From Macrothele yani (lineage: Eukaryota > Arthropoda > Arachnida > Araneae > Macrothelidae), in the NCBI GenBank assembly GCA_039090855.1, contig CM077016.1:53865936-53929935 (forward strand): 64,000 bases of DNA. Direction: 5' to 3'. The notes beneath the pieces were generated by a model that was not told the DNA's origin, searched no databases, and saw only the letters and a program-made list of their open reading frames with translations. Numbering within the stretch: the first letter of the stretch is position 1; each line of letters opens with the position of its first letter. Position numbers and translations under genes: made by a program. Below are positions 10,207 through 20,136 of the stretch, piece by piece.

Positions 10207-10929
10207 ATAAGCTTAGAAGATGTTATTACATTTTTAAAAGATCAAGAATAATGCAACTAAAAGTTTTTATTTCTGAGAAAAAACGGAAACATTTTACATC
10301 AGAAAAAACTGTAACATTAATGATAACGACTGGACTTTAGTGCAGCTATTTTTAAAAACAACACGCAATTTGTTTTCTAACAGATGTAGCACCAAAGCCG
10401 TGCAGGAAGCGTCTATTTCCTTCCAAAAAAGACTTCCTGAAAAAAATGCTTGTATCGATAGGTGTCACAGTGCTGCGTACCTGAATAGATATCTTAAATG
10501 AAAGATTGAAACCTATGAGGATGTGGGCCGTTCAGCTGACGAAGATGGCAAATTAATTTTGTGGAATTATGGTTCTCACAGTAGCGCCGTCATGAATCAG
10601 TCATTCGGAACTGTAAAGCTCATGAAAAAAAGGAAAAGATTCCAAAACTGTTTTCCTCATGAGTTCTACGATTCTTTTTTCCATTATGCTGGAAGATTAA
10701 CTGTGTGTGTACTAGTTAACATGTAGGATTAGGTGTCAACATGTGTCTTTTGTGCATTGAATCGTTGGGCTATGTAGACTGTGTCTTATTCACTCCTGGG
10801 CAACGCTGAAGCGAAGCAACCTAAAGAAATTCCGGTTTGAGGGGTCACCGACCACTGGAAGTGTCAGATGAAACGTAGCTCATAAGAAATGTTTTCTTTA
10901 ACTTATTTTGTGAGCTTGAAAGTTACTGT
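10207..10929. repeat. Direct repeat copy 2 (outside the palindrome, unit A)
   Basis: Diverged copy of 8,620-9,364, separated from it by about 840 bp of arm sequence. The terminal bases do not look like LTR ends. Counterparts are at about 44,152-44,874 (B) and 59,602-60,324 (C). Confidence 0.78.
10523..10726 (+). CDS. Short ORF of unknown origin in direct repeat copy 2
   Basis: 67 codons open, with no ATG at the start (the frame opens at a GTG). The upstream in-frame sequence also reads as protein-like ('QEASISFQKRLPEKN...') but is interrupted by one stop just before 'KIETYEDVGRSADE'. The frame continues 'GKLILWNYGSHSSAVMNQ' and is kept in unit B (44,468-44,671). I do not recognise the family. 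It could be a decayed ORF from an old mobile element, or chance. Low confidence as a gene. Confidence 0.25.
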   Translation: MGRSADEDGKLILWNYGSHSSAVMNQSFGTVKLMKKRKRFQNCFPHEFYDSFFHYAGRLTVCVLVNM

Positions 10930-11149
10930 ACGGGCCCAGAATACGACGGACCACTGGGAATTCTGTTGTTATCCCGGCGGCCCAGTCCGCGCCTGATGTG
11001 AAGCAAAATGTTATGGTTGGAAACAAAGTTTTTGAGGTGGTTTGGTCGTGTCAGCCGAGTGAGTGCTGAGATGCTGACATAGAGGATTTGTTGCGAACAA
11101 GCTGCAGGAAAGAAAGGTAGAGAAAGGCCATGGAATTCGTGGGAGGACC

Positions 11150-11375
11150 AGAATTATGCATGCATGCAGGAGAAAAGATGAGTGAAATTCTTCCAAATAC
11201 GTGGAAACAATGTAAATAGACAAAGTCATCGCTCTTTCCACGTTTTTCTTTAATTAACACACAGCAACCGAAAAATTGTATTTCGACGCCGCTGGGATCG
11301 AACCCCAGATCCATCGAACACTAGCCAAGTGCGTTCGCCTTACGCTACGATGCCGACAATCCACTGCGCTATGTG
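11150..11375 (-). repeat. tRNA-derived SINE, unit A copy 1
   Basis: Minus-strand SINE. The head 'CATAGCGCAGTGG' (box A-like) and 'GGGGTTCGATCCC' (box B) are followed by 'GTCGAAATACAATTTTT' and a body ending with 'AACGTGGAAAGAGCGATGAC' and further shared tail sequence. It forms an inverted pair with the plus-strand copy next to it. Counterparts in B and C are at about 45,095-45,320 and 60,545-60,770. Confidence 0.7.
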
Positions 11376-11394
11376 TGTTTATGTGTCAGCATTT

Positions 11395-11575
11395 GACTTC
11401 ACAAATCTGGGGTTCGATCCCGGCGGTGTCGAAATACAATTTTTTGGTTGCTGTGTGTTATTTAACAAAAAACGTGCAAAGGACGATGACTGTCTTTTTA
11501 CGTTGTCTCCACGTATTTGGAAGATTTTCACCATTTCTCTCGCCCTTTGCATTTATTAGCTATAATTAAATAGCT
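11395..11575 (+). repeat. tRNA-derived SINE, unit A copy 2 (5'-truncated head)
   Basis: Plus-strand copy beginning near box B ('GGGGTTCGATCCC', about 11,410), then 'GTCGAAATACAATTTTTTGG' and the tail through 'CGTATTTGGAAGATTTTCAC'. Counterparts are at 45,340-45,515 and 60,790-60,960. Confidence 0.68.
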
Positions 11576-11654
11576 TGTGCCGTTAATCCCCCACCAGACG
11601 GAGACGTCTCAATTGCTGAGCTCATCTTTACAGATTTGTGGTCAAATGATGTCA

Positions 11655-11815
11655 GATAAACACACATAGCGCCGTGGATTGTTGGCTTCGTAGCGTAAGG
11701 CAAACGCACTCAGCTAGTTATCGGGGGTTTGATCCCAGGGGAGTCGAAATACAATTTTTCGGTTGCTGTGTGCTTAATAAAAACGTGAAAAGAGCGAAGA
11801 CTATTTAGAAAAGAT
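11655..11815 (+). repeat. tRNA-derived SINE, unit A copy 3
   Basis: Plus-strand head 'CATAGCGCCGTGG', a diverged box B 'GGTTTGATCCC' and tail start 'AACGTGAAAAGAGCGAAGAC'. Counterparts are at about 45,610-45,755 and 61,055-61,195. Confidence 0.65.
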
Positions 11816-12259
11816 GAGTGTGAAGTGCAAAAGATTTTGTGGAAGGAGCGTGATGCATATCTAGTGAAGCTCGAGTCGTGTCCCAAGATCACTGTAAATG
11901 GGCAAATTTGATGCATCAAATCTAAGTAAAATCTAACACCGCGAATCACTTTGTTTGGGCAGATGATCCATCTTTGCGGAATACCGCTTAGTGATATGTA
12001 TATTGTTACGTCTCCTTTGGCCGTAACAATTTGAATTGCCTTTGCCGAAATAGTGCCCGAGTGACCAGATGCATAGATTTCTGACTAGTAGTCCCAGTTG
12101 AGGTATGGATGGTGTGGTTTGTCCCCATGGCGCTGGATCATTCCCTTTCTTGGAACCAGATACCCTAAATTGAAGGACGGGAGACTTTATGTCTCTTAGA
12201 TTTGCACATGGTTGTCGTATAATCGTGACTTTTTTAATTTTTGTCGCTATGTGGTTGTA
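11816..12259. other. Spacer between SINE cluster and Tc1-B
   Basis: No coding sequence supported. Short open frames here overlap each other on both strands and share no family motif. Units B and C have the same spacer, lacking about 36 bp near 11,876-11,911. Confidence 0.55.
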
Positions 12260-13478
12260 CACTATCTACCAAAAAGTAATTGGACATGCCTGCAATCGAC
12301 AATATCTGCGGTCCTGGTACACGTCACGGCCGCCGCCGTTAAATATCGTGTGGGAAACAACAACGCAACCAGTCGCATGCAAGATGCCTCGCAGTTCGAA
12401 GCTCTCTGATTTCGAGAAAGGTGTAATCGTCGGGTATCACAGAAATGGCCGATTCATACGTGACATATCCGGCGAGTTGAAGTACCCAAAATCGACAGTG
12501 GCCTACGTGATTGGCAAGTGGAAGATGAGAGGTGACTGTCGGAATGTGCCCCAACTCGGCAGACCCACAAAACTGCGAGTTAGAGACCGACGGGTGCTGG
12601 CCAGAGAAATTCGGAATAACCGCACCAAATCGATGGCCCACATCCGTGAAGAGTTTCAACAGGCATCCGGGAGTGTTCTTTTGATGAATACCATCCGTAA
12701 GGAAGCCCATATGCTCGGTTATCATGGACGTGCTGCCGCCCACAAGCTTTTGATCACCAAGTCCAGTAACGCTGCTCGGCTAACGTGGTGCAAAGAACGT
12801 TGACAGTGAACCGTTGAACAGTGGAAACAGGTTCTCTGGAGCGACGAATCAAGGTTTACCCTCTACCGTTTGGATGGCAGGGTCTGGGTTTGGCGTCTGC
12901 TTGGAGAACGTCTCCTGCCGGAATGTATTGTGCCAACTGTGAAGTTCGGCGGCGGTGGAATTATGCTATGGGGGTATTTCTCCTGGTATGGCATGGGACC
13001 CTTGGTCGCAATTCCTGGTATACTCAACGCCGAGACCTACTGCACCATTTTGGATGACCATGCGCTTCCTATGTTGTGGCAGTTTTACGGGGTGGACCCA
13101 TGTTACTTTCAGGATGACAGTGCCACCTGTCATGTTGCGAGGTCCACCATGGTTTGGTATGGTGACAATGGGGTTTATCGAATGGACTGGCCTGCGCAGA
13201 GCCCGGATCTTAACCCTATCGAGCACCTCTGGGACGAGTTGGAGCGTCGACTTATGGGGTGCCCCCACCGTCCGAAATCGGTGAAGGAACTGACCTGTCT
13301 TCTCCAAGCCGAGTGGAAGAAAATATCGCTAGCCGTCGTACAACGCGTGGTTGAGAGTATGCCCTGGAGGTTCGCAGCTGTAATCGCCGCTCGTGGAGGC
13401 TCCACCAACTTTTGAAGGTGAATAAATTTCGTTTTCCTTTGCTATCACAAGTGTCCAATTACTTGTTGGTGGATAGTG
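12260..13478 (+). mobile_element. Tc1-B transposon, unit A
   Basis: 1,219 bp Tc1/mariner element with ~28 bp terminal inverted repeats starting CACTATCTACCAA and ending GGTGGATAGTG. TA dinucleotides stand on both sides (12,258-12,259 and 13,479-13,480), the expected target duplication. It contains a full-length DD34E transposase frame broken by two nearby stop codons. The same site and length recur in B and C, so it inserted before the array formed. Confidence 0.93.
12384..13415 (+). pseudogene. Tc1-B transposase, two in-frame TGA codons, unit A
   Basis: 343-codon frame, the normal size for Tc1 transposases, starting MPRSSKLSDFEKGVIVGYHR. An N-terminal paired helix-turn-helix region (about 1-110) includes a GRPTKLRVRDRR linker. 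The catalytic domain has 'WSDESRF', '[10 protein letters not shown]' and '[14 protein letters not shown]'. The second Asp and the Glu are 34 residues apart (DD34E). It ends 'AARGGSTNF'. Two stops, TGA-CAG-TGA at 12,801-12,809, separate the DNA-binding and catalytic halves. Everything else is in frame. A spliced or readthrough product is conceivable, but a dead master copy is simpler. Confidence 0.88.
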
Positions 13479-14040
13479 TATATGACTTTCAATTTGAAAT
13501 CAGAAATGTGTAATGTCAACTATGAAAACATCGAATAAATATATCATGCGTGTTCGTCAAATTTGTTGACGTCTAAAATTGTTGCGGTGGAATGTGTTCT
13601 GAATGCTGAACAGTTATAGTGGAATGTGTTCTGAATGTTGAACAGTTTGGGAGGGAAGGGGTACAAAAGGGGCGGCTCATTAGAAAGCCAGTGGGACTAG
13701 TGCCCATTATAGCCCTTTCGTCGCTTTGCAGTCAGTTAAATATCTTTAAAGCACTGAACCAGGGCCGTCTATAGAAAACACAAGGCCATGGCATCAGTGA
13801 GATCAGTCCCCTCTTTTAGTGACGTCTCGCGGAAACCCAGGCTTCCGATTGGTGTCCAACGCTGTCGTGTATGACGTCAAACACGACTTCACCAACTGAG
13901 GGAACTCATCTCTCTATGTTATGGCCTTGTGCTTTCTAGACGACCTGGGCTGAACACAGAGTGTGGAATTTGAAGTCCCTGGAATATAAGTCATTGAGTC
14001 ATTGCCAAATACCCTGGTCACAGGAAGTTAGGAATATTGT
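13479..14040. other. Spacer between Tc1-B and Tc1-D, unit A
   Basis: No coding sequence. It contains a partial duplication of 'tggaatgtgttctgaatg' (about 13,590-13,640) and a MITE-like inverted repeat pair (13,757-13,955). Counterparts are at 47,392-47,955 and 62,843-63,405. Confidence 0.6.
13757..13955. mobile_element. Small MITE-like element, unit A
   Basis: About 200 bp with ~30 bp imperfect inverted ends ('ccgtctatagaaaacacaag' region at left, the reverse of 'cttgtgctttctagacgacc' at right). In units B and C the right end is missing and a 36 bp stretch absent from A is present, so two indels separate the copies. Superfamily not assignable. Confidence 0.5.
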
Positions 14041-15285
14041 GTGAAACGAACATCATGCGTATTCGTCTAAGTTTGTACCTGATTCATCTACCATGCATTG
14101 AAATAACATCAGTGAGGCTACGCAACACTACAGAGTGCGTTCAGAAAAACAATTTACCGTGCAATTTCTGCACACAACAAATTGGCACTTCAGTTAAGAC
14201 AATGACAAATTCGGAAAATGTCCGTACCTCGGGATTTCAGTGCCCGGTAACATAACCTCTGTGTCGAAGAACGTCTTGACACGGACGAGGCACACTTGCA
14301 GTGGCATTATTTATGTGTGTCTGGGACAGCTCGTCTCGTATTACAGGCGAAACTGTTACGGAGTTTTGCCAGTGCATTGGGTTATGGGACTTGGGTAACT
14401 AGGTGTCACTCTACAGCGTCCCAAATGTTCACATTAGGGTTAAGGTCAGTTGACCTCGGAAGCGTCTGTCACGATGCAAACCCATGTGTTTCCAAATCCT
14501 GATACACGCTCCAGCCACGGTGACTGGGTGCATTGTCATAGAGAAAACGGAATTACAAGTCTAATAGCAGCGTGAAATAGTGTCCCAATGGGAACTATGA
14601 TCTTGTTTCGGAGCTCTGAGGCACGCATGTTGCCTTGAAAAACATACAAGGATGTTCGGCCATTAAATCACTCCTGCACTGACCAGAACTGACTGCGACT
14701 GGTAAGTATGGACGGACTACGCATATTGTGGTTGCATTAGTGTGCCGGATCTCATTCACACGTGTCCTTGTCGAAAATCAAGATAAATAGCGAAACGGGA
14801 TTCTCCTGTGAAAAGTAAAAGGTGCCACTCTGTATTCCATGACATGTACAGTTGGACCAGGTACATCCTTAACGACGGTGAACTAATGTCAATGATACAC
14901 ATCTCAGCGGCCATCTTACTCTGGGTCCGTAATCGTGAAGACGGTTTCGTATCGTTTTGTATCATCGGAAGCCAAATCCGGGAATTACTTCTGGCAGCTT
15001 CTGGTGCTCGATGACACCAGAAGCTTCCGGTGATACTAGGCCTTCTCCGAGCTCTTACTGTCACGTGGCGATTTTGCCTCCTGGTGGTTGTTCTCGGGCT
15101 ACCACTCCTGAGTCAATCTGCAACATTTCCATGCCGTAGAAATCTTGTGTGTAGCCGACTTACTACGCATTACGAAACTCCCGAAGCAGCAGCTACAACG
15201 ATCAGCCGTACACCTAGCTGTAACATGCTAACATCCCTATTTCTCTTATCCATGGTTAAACGCCATCTGGAAACCATTTCAGGCT
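14040..15285 (-). pseudogene. Tc1-D transposase relic, unit A
   Basis: Decayed Tc1-like transposase on the minus strand, distinct from A, B and C. From right to left: 'WRLTMDKRNRDVSMLQLGV' (helix-turn-helix start, near 15,260); remnants of 'RSGSPRTTTRRQNRH' (linker); 'LLLFTGESRFAIY' (first Asp region, now TGESRF, near 14,810); 'LYDNAPSHRG' (second Asp, near 14,530); 'STDLNPNVNIWDAVE' (third region, near 14,430); and the C-terminal 'LSQTHINNATASVPRP...VLRHRG' near 14,260. Frames change several times. Terminal repeats were not resolved. Counterparts are at 47,955-49,200 and 63,406-64,000. Confidence 0.75.
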
Positions 15286-15483
15286 AATCCCACATTCAAG
15301 GTAATATATTTATCAAACTTCTCGACCAAGCTGTGAAACGCCCCTTTTTCCACTTCACGCAGGGGTTCGCACGTCACGTGCTGTGTTATTGCGAAGCTAA
15401 ATTGCTTACGCCGTAGCTACCCACGCTGATAACCGACCTCCAGTAGTCAGTAAGTTCGCATATCACCACGTTTTACCTTGGAA
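15282..15483. repeat. Segment duplicated on both sides of the Gypsy element
   Basis: Matches 30,716-30,917, and 49,198-49,400 in unit B. No coding sequence. It links Tc1-D to the RTE 3' end in the normal unit order. Confidence 0.82.
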
Positions 15484-15489
15484 ACACAT

Positions 15490-15743
15490 ATCATCATCAT
15501 TGTCAACCATTATCAATCCACTGCTGGACGAAGATCTACCCAAGTTTCCTCCACAACGATCTGTCTTGTGCCAGTCTCCCCCATGTCACTCCAGCATACT
15601 TTCGAATTTCATCCACCCATCTCCCATTCTTCTTCGTGGTCTTTTCCTGTCCCTTGGAATCCAATCTAAAATTTTGACTGTCCATCGATTGTCTGTCTTT
15701 CTGGCAGTATGTCCAGCCCATTGCCATTTCAGGGATTTTAGTT
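15490..15743 (-). pseudogene. RTE-type LINE 3' end fragment (left of the Gypsy element)
   Basis: Minus strand. It encodes the RTE C-terminal signature: 'SLKWQWAGHTARKTDNRW' then '...RWVDEIRKYAGVTWGRLAQDR' and 'LWRKLG'. It ends with an ATG/ATC-type trinucleotide tail near 15,490. It stops at 'cagggattttagtttgatga', where the sequence switches to unrelated DNA and then the Gypsy 5' LTR. It is a partial duplicate of the 3' end of 30,920-32,250. Confidence 0.8.
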
Positions 15744-16126
15744 TGATGAATATTGTTACAGTGGACACCCCCTCCCCTCCCCCCCCAATCCTAAAACCTG
15801 AAGAAAACTTTAAAATTTGTCCGCCATGTCGCGTATTGTATGAGGCAGCTAGGAATCACAGTTCGGCTGGCTCACATGTTCTTTTACAGTTCAGTTTTTT
15901 TTATTTATTTCTCATTTACGTTGTTTTTTTCTTTCGGATGTTCTCTAAATTAATTAACAAAATTGCGGGATAATTGGGAAGTCGCTCCAATGCTTTTGAA
16001 GGCAAAAAACGCAATATTTTTGCCATTTTGAATTGTTTCTACCTGTGGGAAAAGGTAGCACTCAATGGTTGCTCTGGAAATTGATAAGAGCAAAGCGATA
16101 GGCCCAGAAGGATTGCATGAAAGAAT

Positions 16127-16265
16127 GCCCACGGAAAAAACGCCCACGGAAAAATCGCCCACGGAAAAAACGCCCACGGAAAAAACGCCCACGGAAAAAA
16201 CGCCCACTTTTCGAAAGTAGGAAAAAACGCCCACGGAAAAATCGCCCACAGACAAAATGCTCACG
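16127..16265. repeat. Left ~15 bp tandem array of the Foldback-like element
   Basis: About eight copies of cgcccacggaaaaa(a/t), interrupted by a small palindrome 'ttttcgaaagtaggaaaa'. Confidence 0.9.
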
Positions 16266-16659
16266 GGAAAAATATGTGTTTAACTGATAAGTTTTTATGT
16301 GTGTTATAAACGGTGTTCGGACAACTAGTCACAGACTGCTGGCCAAAAAACCGTTAGGGGTCATATAAAAATTGCGGTTTCTAGGCCACCTCACCTACAT
16401 AATGCGAATATGGGAATGACGGAATGAAAACTTTTAGAAGGGCCTGAACGTTAGTACTAATATTATTTTCTGCCTGAGTAATACCGCAATATTAATAATT
16501 TGACGTGTAAAATATTTTCTGCAAACCTTACAAATACGAGAGAAAAGTTCGGATTGCACTGATGGACTGTAGAGGTTGTATGGTGTTGGCCTGAAAGCCG
16601 TTATAGTCTTATGCAACAGTTATTTAAAAACATACTAATGATTCACCGTTGTCTTCAAG

Positions 16660-17400
16660 CCAACTGCTGTACAATATTTTTCTAGAAACTACAAATAAAA
16701 AATTCTCTGCGAGTATGTGCAAACCCAGGGAATTTGTCTGGGGAGGGGGTGCCTAAAATCTAAAATATGAAATATAAAGAATTTCTGGTCCGATCGGGAG
16801 ATTTCCAGCGTTTACAAGCTACAACACGTCGAATTATCTGAGGGTATCTGCTGCCTCAGGAAACTAGTCGGGGTGGGTAGGGGGAGGGGGAGGTAATACC
16901 AAGATCGTAAAATATCAAGATTTCTCTTCCGATCTGGAGATCTTCAGCATTTAGAAACTGCAACTCGGCAAATTTTCTTAGCGCATGTCACTCTCTGGAA
17001 ACCTGTCGGCGAAGAGGGGGGGGGGGGGTAATACCAAAAGTGTAAAATATGAACAATTTCTCGTCCGATCGGGAGATTCTCGGCAATTAGCAGCTACAAC
17101 TCGACACATTATCTGAAGGCATGTGAATAATGAAAATCTCCGGGTCGGACAAGAAATTCTATATAATTCACAATTATCATATAACCACCCCACCCCACCC
17201 CACCCCACCCCCAGGTTTGCTGAGTAGGCACGTGCCCTCAAATAATCTGTCCAGCTGTAGCTTGTAAATGCTGAAAATCTCCCGATGGGACGATACATTT
17301 TTCAAATCTTACAGTTTTGATATTACCCCCCCCCCCCCCCGACAGGTTTCCTGAGTCAGCACATGCGTTTAGATAATTTGCAGACTTGTAGTGTGAAAAC
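16660..17400. repeat. G-rich degenerate repeats inside the Foldback-like element
   Basis: About four degenerate ~150 bp repeats, each with 'ggtaatacc', 'tctcgtccgatcgggaga'-like and 'acaactcg' motifs and a G-run. The first are in plus orientation (to about 17,130), then inverted (17,130-17,400). It includes G13 (17,016-17,028), (CCCCA)n (17,185-17,213) and C15 (17,326-17,340). No coding. Confidence 0.75.
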
Positions 17401-17733
17401 CGTTAAATCTTTTGCTCAGATGTAGATCATAAACATTTCTTATAAAGAATTACATTAATTATCGCAATTAAGAAAAGACGAAATTACGGAAACTATATAT
17501 GACTCTGATTACCAACCTCTGGGGGTTGTGGGCACGAAGCGGTCAAAAACGTTATTTTTATACGGCCCTTTAAAATTTTTGTGGCCAGTTCTCCGGTGGC
17601 CAGTTCTCCTACACCCATCATGTAGAAATTAACTGTTTTAGTTGTCCTTTGGAAAACTCCCAGGAAGATATGAGTGCGTATTTTTTTCTTTACACTGGGA
17701 AGAAAAGAAGTATGCCTGTAACTTGAGATTATA

Positions 17734-19274
17734 CACTGCCGGACAATTGCTAAGGACGGATGACAATAGCAACGATAGCAACCAGAAAATGGAAGGCAGG
17801 AAAATGTGGAAATTAGCATAAGTGCGGGATACAGTAAGACGTGTTGTGCGTATGCAAATTTTGGATTGCCGAACTTGTTCGTGACGTCATAGCGCTGATA
17901 AGAGATATAAAGGATTTGACACGTATTGACCGTTGTTGTTCAAACGCAAAGTTGAAAGGGAAAGAATCAATTGACGAACTTGCAATTTTCAGTATGTCTT
18001 CCCGACATCACCTAGATGATTTTACGTGTGACCGTATTATTGGCAAGATTGAAGAAGGACGAAAAATAACAGATGTTGCCAGGGAGTTCGACGTCAGCCA
18101 CAGTGTTGTTTCAAGGTTTTGGAAATCATTTCAAACAAATGGAGAGTGTAGCAAACGTCACGGGGGAGGTCGTGTTCGCAGTACGACACCTGCAGAAGAT
18201 CGGTACATAGTGCTATCAACAAAAAGACACCGGCGCAGCACAGCTAGTGAGGTAGCCAATCAGTTTATGGCTGCTACTGGCAAGCGGATTTCCCGAAAAA
18301 CTGTCGCCAGACGTTTGCATGAAGGAGGACTATACGCCCGCCGTCCTGTTGTGTGCATCCCATTGTCCAGACGTCACTGTACCGCCCGTTTGCAATGGTG
18401 CCATCAACATCGTAATTGGACTGATAACGACTGGTCTGCTGTCCTCTTCTCAGATGAGAGTAGATACAGTCTATCGTCTGATTGTCGACGAAAACTGATC
18501 TGGCGTGATAGTGGTACTGCATATTGTCCAGCAAACATACAGGAAAGGGGCCGATATCCGACATGTAGTGTCATGGTATGGGCTGGCATCATGATCAATG
18601 GCCGTACGTCCCTCTATGTGCTTCCAACTGGGACTATGACTGGCCAACGATACATTAATGATGTTCTGCTACCTCATGTTCGCAAGTTCCGTGGTGCTGT
18701 CGGCGATAGATTCATTTTCATGGACGACAACGCAACATGTCATCGAACAGTCGCTGTCCACGAGTGTCTTGAGAGCGAGGATATTCAACGCCTCGTATGG
18801 CCAGCACGTTCTCCAAATCTGAATCCCATTGAAAATGTGTGGGATGCTTTGGGGAGGAGTGTTGCTGGTCGCCAATGCCCTCCAATAAACAAGGACACCC
18901 TCATCCGTGCACTGACAGAGGAATGGGATAAATTACCCCAACAGCTGCTTGATAATGTTGTGCAAAGCATGACACGACATGTGGAATCTTGCATCGCCCT
19001 CCATGGTGGCCATACCCCGTATTGTCATCTTACGCCGGAACGCCTGCGGACGGTAATTGCATTTTTTTCACGTTTACGTATTCTGCACAAAATGGCCTGT
19101 TTGTCCCTTGAACACGTTCCAAAGCCTTCTGGATTTCAGAGCACAATAAATTGTCTTTCTTGTAATGTCCTGGCATTATGACATTATTTTATTTCACTTG
19201 GCATCCAACCACACTAACCTTTTCATGCGCTATATAGCCGTTTATGATCCGTCCTTAGCAATTGTCCAGCAGTG
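17734..19274 (+). mobile_element. Tc1-C transposon, apparently intact
   Basis: 1,541 bp with ~28 bp terminal inverted repeats (CACTGCCGGACAATTGC at left; the right end differs by one base) and TA on both sides (17,732-17,733; 19,275-19,276). It encodes one uninterrupted transposase. It is the youngest-looking DNA transposon in the window and is nested inside the Foldback-like element, which is inside the Gypsy LTR. Confidence 0.92.
17994..19181 (+). CDS. Tc1-C transposase (complete)
   Basis: Cut-and-paste DDE transposase of the Tc1 group. Start chosen at ATG 17,994 (MSSRHHLDDFTCDRIIGKIE), which fits the family; the open frame extends 51 codons upstream without family-like sequence. Helix-turn-helix domains occupy about residues 1-110 with the linker 'GGGRVRSTTPAEDRY'. 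The catalytic motifs are 'FSDESRYSL', 'FMDDNATCHR' and 'SPNLNPIENVWDAL', with 34 residues between the second Asp and the Glu (DD34E). The usual C-terminal 'LHGGHTPY' is followed by about 50 extra residues before the stop. No stop or frameshift. It probably could act in the nucleus on its own terminal repeats if expressed. Confidence 0.9.
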   Translation: MSSRHHLDDFTCDRIIGKIEEGRKITDVAREFDVSHSVVSRFWKSFQTNGECSKRHGGGRVRSTTPAEDRYIVLSTKRHRRSTASEVANQFMAATGKRISRKTVARRLHEGGLYARRPVVCIPLSRRHCTARLQWCHQHRNWTDNDWSAVLFSDESRYSLSSDCRRKLIWRDSGTAYCPANIQERGRYPTCSVMVWAGIMINGRTSLYVLPTGTMTGQRYINDVLLPHVRKFRGAVGDRFIFMDDNATCHRTVAVHECLESEDIQRLVWPARSPNLNPIENVWDALGRSVAGRQCPPINKDTLIRALTEEWDKLPQQLLDNVVQSMTRHVESCIALHGGHTPYCHLTPERLRTVIAFFSRLRILHKMACLSLEHVPKPSGFQSTINCLSCNVLAL

Positions 19275-19276
19275 TA

Positions 19277-20008
19277 CTACTCACGGGGAAGACACACCCC
19301 GACCGGTGGCCAACCGATAAATTTAAATGAAATATATCGCTTGTTATTTGGGGAGCGGTCGCTAGCAAACGTTCCAGCTGCAGCTGCAAAGCACCACTTT
19401 GACGAAAGACAGATGCCCCCCCCTCCGCTCGCCGTATACAAAAGAGGATTTCCAAAAGAGACAAGAGTGGTAAGAAAGCACATTACATAAAGTTATATCT
19501 GTACATTGCGCCTTTTACGAAAATCGCTTTTACAATTAAATGCATTATACTTTAAAAGTATTTATAAATAAAATAATCCGACTTTTAATTATTTCCCTTT
19601 TAATTGATATAGTTAAATAACAAACATGCATAGTTTTATAAAAATTAAGACCTTACTTTAAAAAATAAGAATAGTCACAAATTTATTACAGTAAAGCCGA
19701 ACTGGAATTTTTTAAGAAAGTAGCTACTCTACAGTAGTAAGTTGAAAGTTAACAATCTTATTTGGTTCTTCACTAGGCCACCCGCGGCCCTTAAGTCATA
19801 AGTCCTAGGCCTTGGCCTATTTAACAGTTTTTATTCTAACGATGTTATATTCATAACGTTTACGTAACACATCAAATTATTAATATTGCGGTATTACTCA
19901 GGCAGAAAATAATATTAGGACTAACGTTTAGGCCCTCCTAAAAGTTTTCGTTCCGTCATTCCCATATTCGTAACATTTACATAACAAGTATTGTCAATAA
20001 TCAAACAG
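19277..20008. other. Foldback interior, right part, no gene
   Basis: AT-rich, with short noncoding motifs. 19,870-19,975 is the inverted partner of 16,400-16,510 near the left end. Nothing else recognised. Confidence 0.55.
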
Positions 20009-20009
20009 A

Positions 20010-20136
20010 AGTCATCGCTCTTTCCACGTTTATAAGTGAGTCACGGAAAAATTCTCAGTGGCCGCCACCAGGAATCGAACTCAGGGTCTTCCAGTTACGC
20101 GCCGGATATGCTTCCACTGCACCACAGCTATTCCTA
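20010..20136 (-). repeat. tRNA-derived SINE in the Foldback-like element
   Basis: Minus strand: box A-like 'TGGTGCAGTGG', box B 'AGTTCGATTCC', then the body and a tail 'AACGTGGAAAGAGCGATGAC' identical to that of the SINE family at 11,150-11,375, although the tRNA head is different. It is short (about 127 bp). Confidence 0.72.

Noticed and set aside
8620..10929. LTR pair of a retroelement (two ~720 bp direct repeats 840 bp apart)
   Set aside because: The ends lack TG...CA, no primer-binding site or polypurine tract is present, and the copies are more diverged than other repeats here. It is treated as a plain direct repeat.
15950..16264. Minus-strand gene at the Gypsy LTR / Foldback junction
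   Set aside because: The frame runs through the tandem array and across an insertion junction, so it is a product of the insertion and not an evolved gene.
16127..16265. CRISPR-like array
   Set aside because: The 15 bp units are contiguous without unique spacers and lie at transposon ends in a eukaryotic genome.
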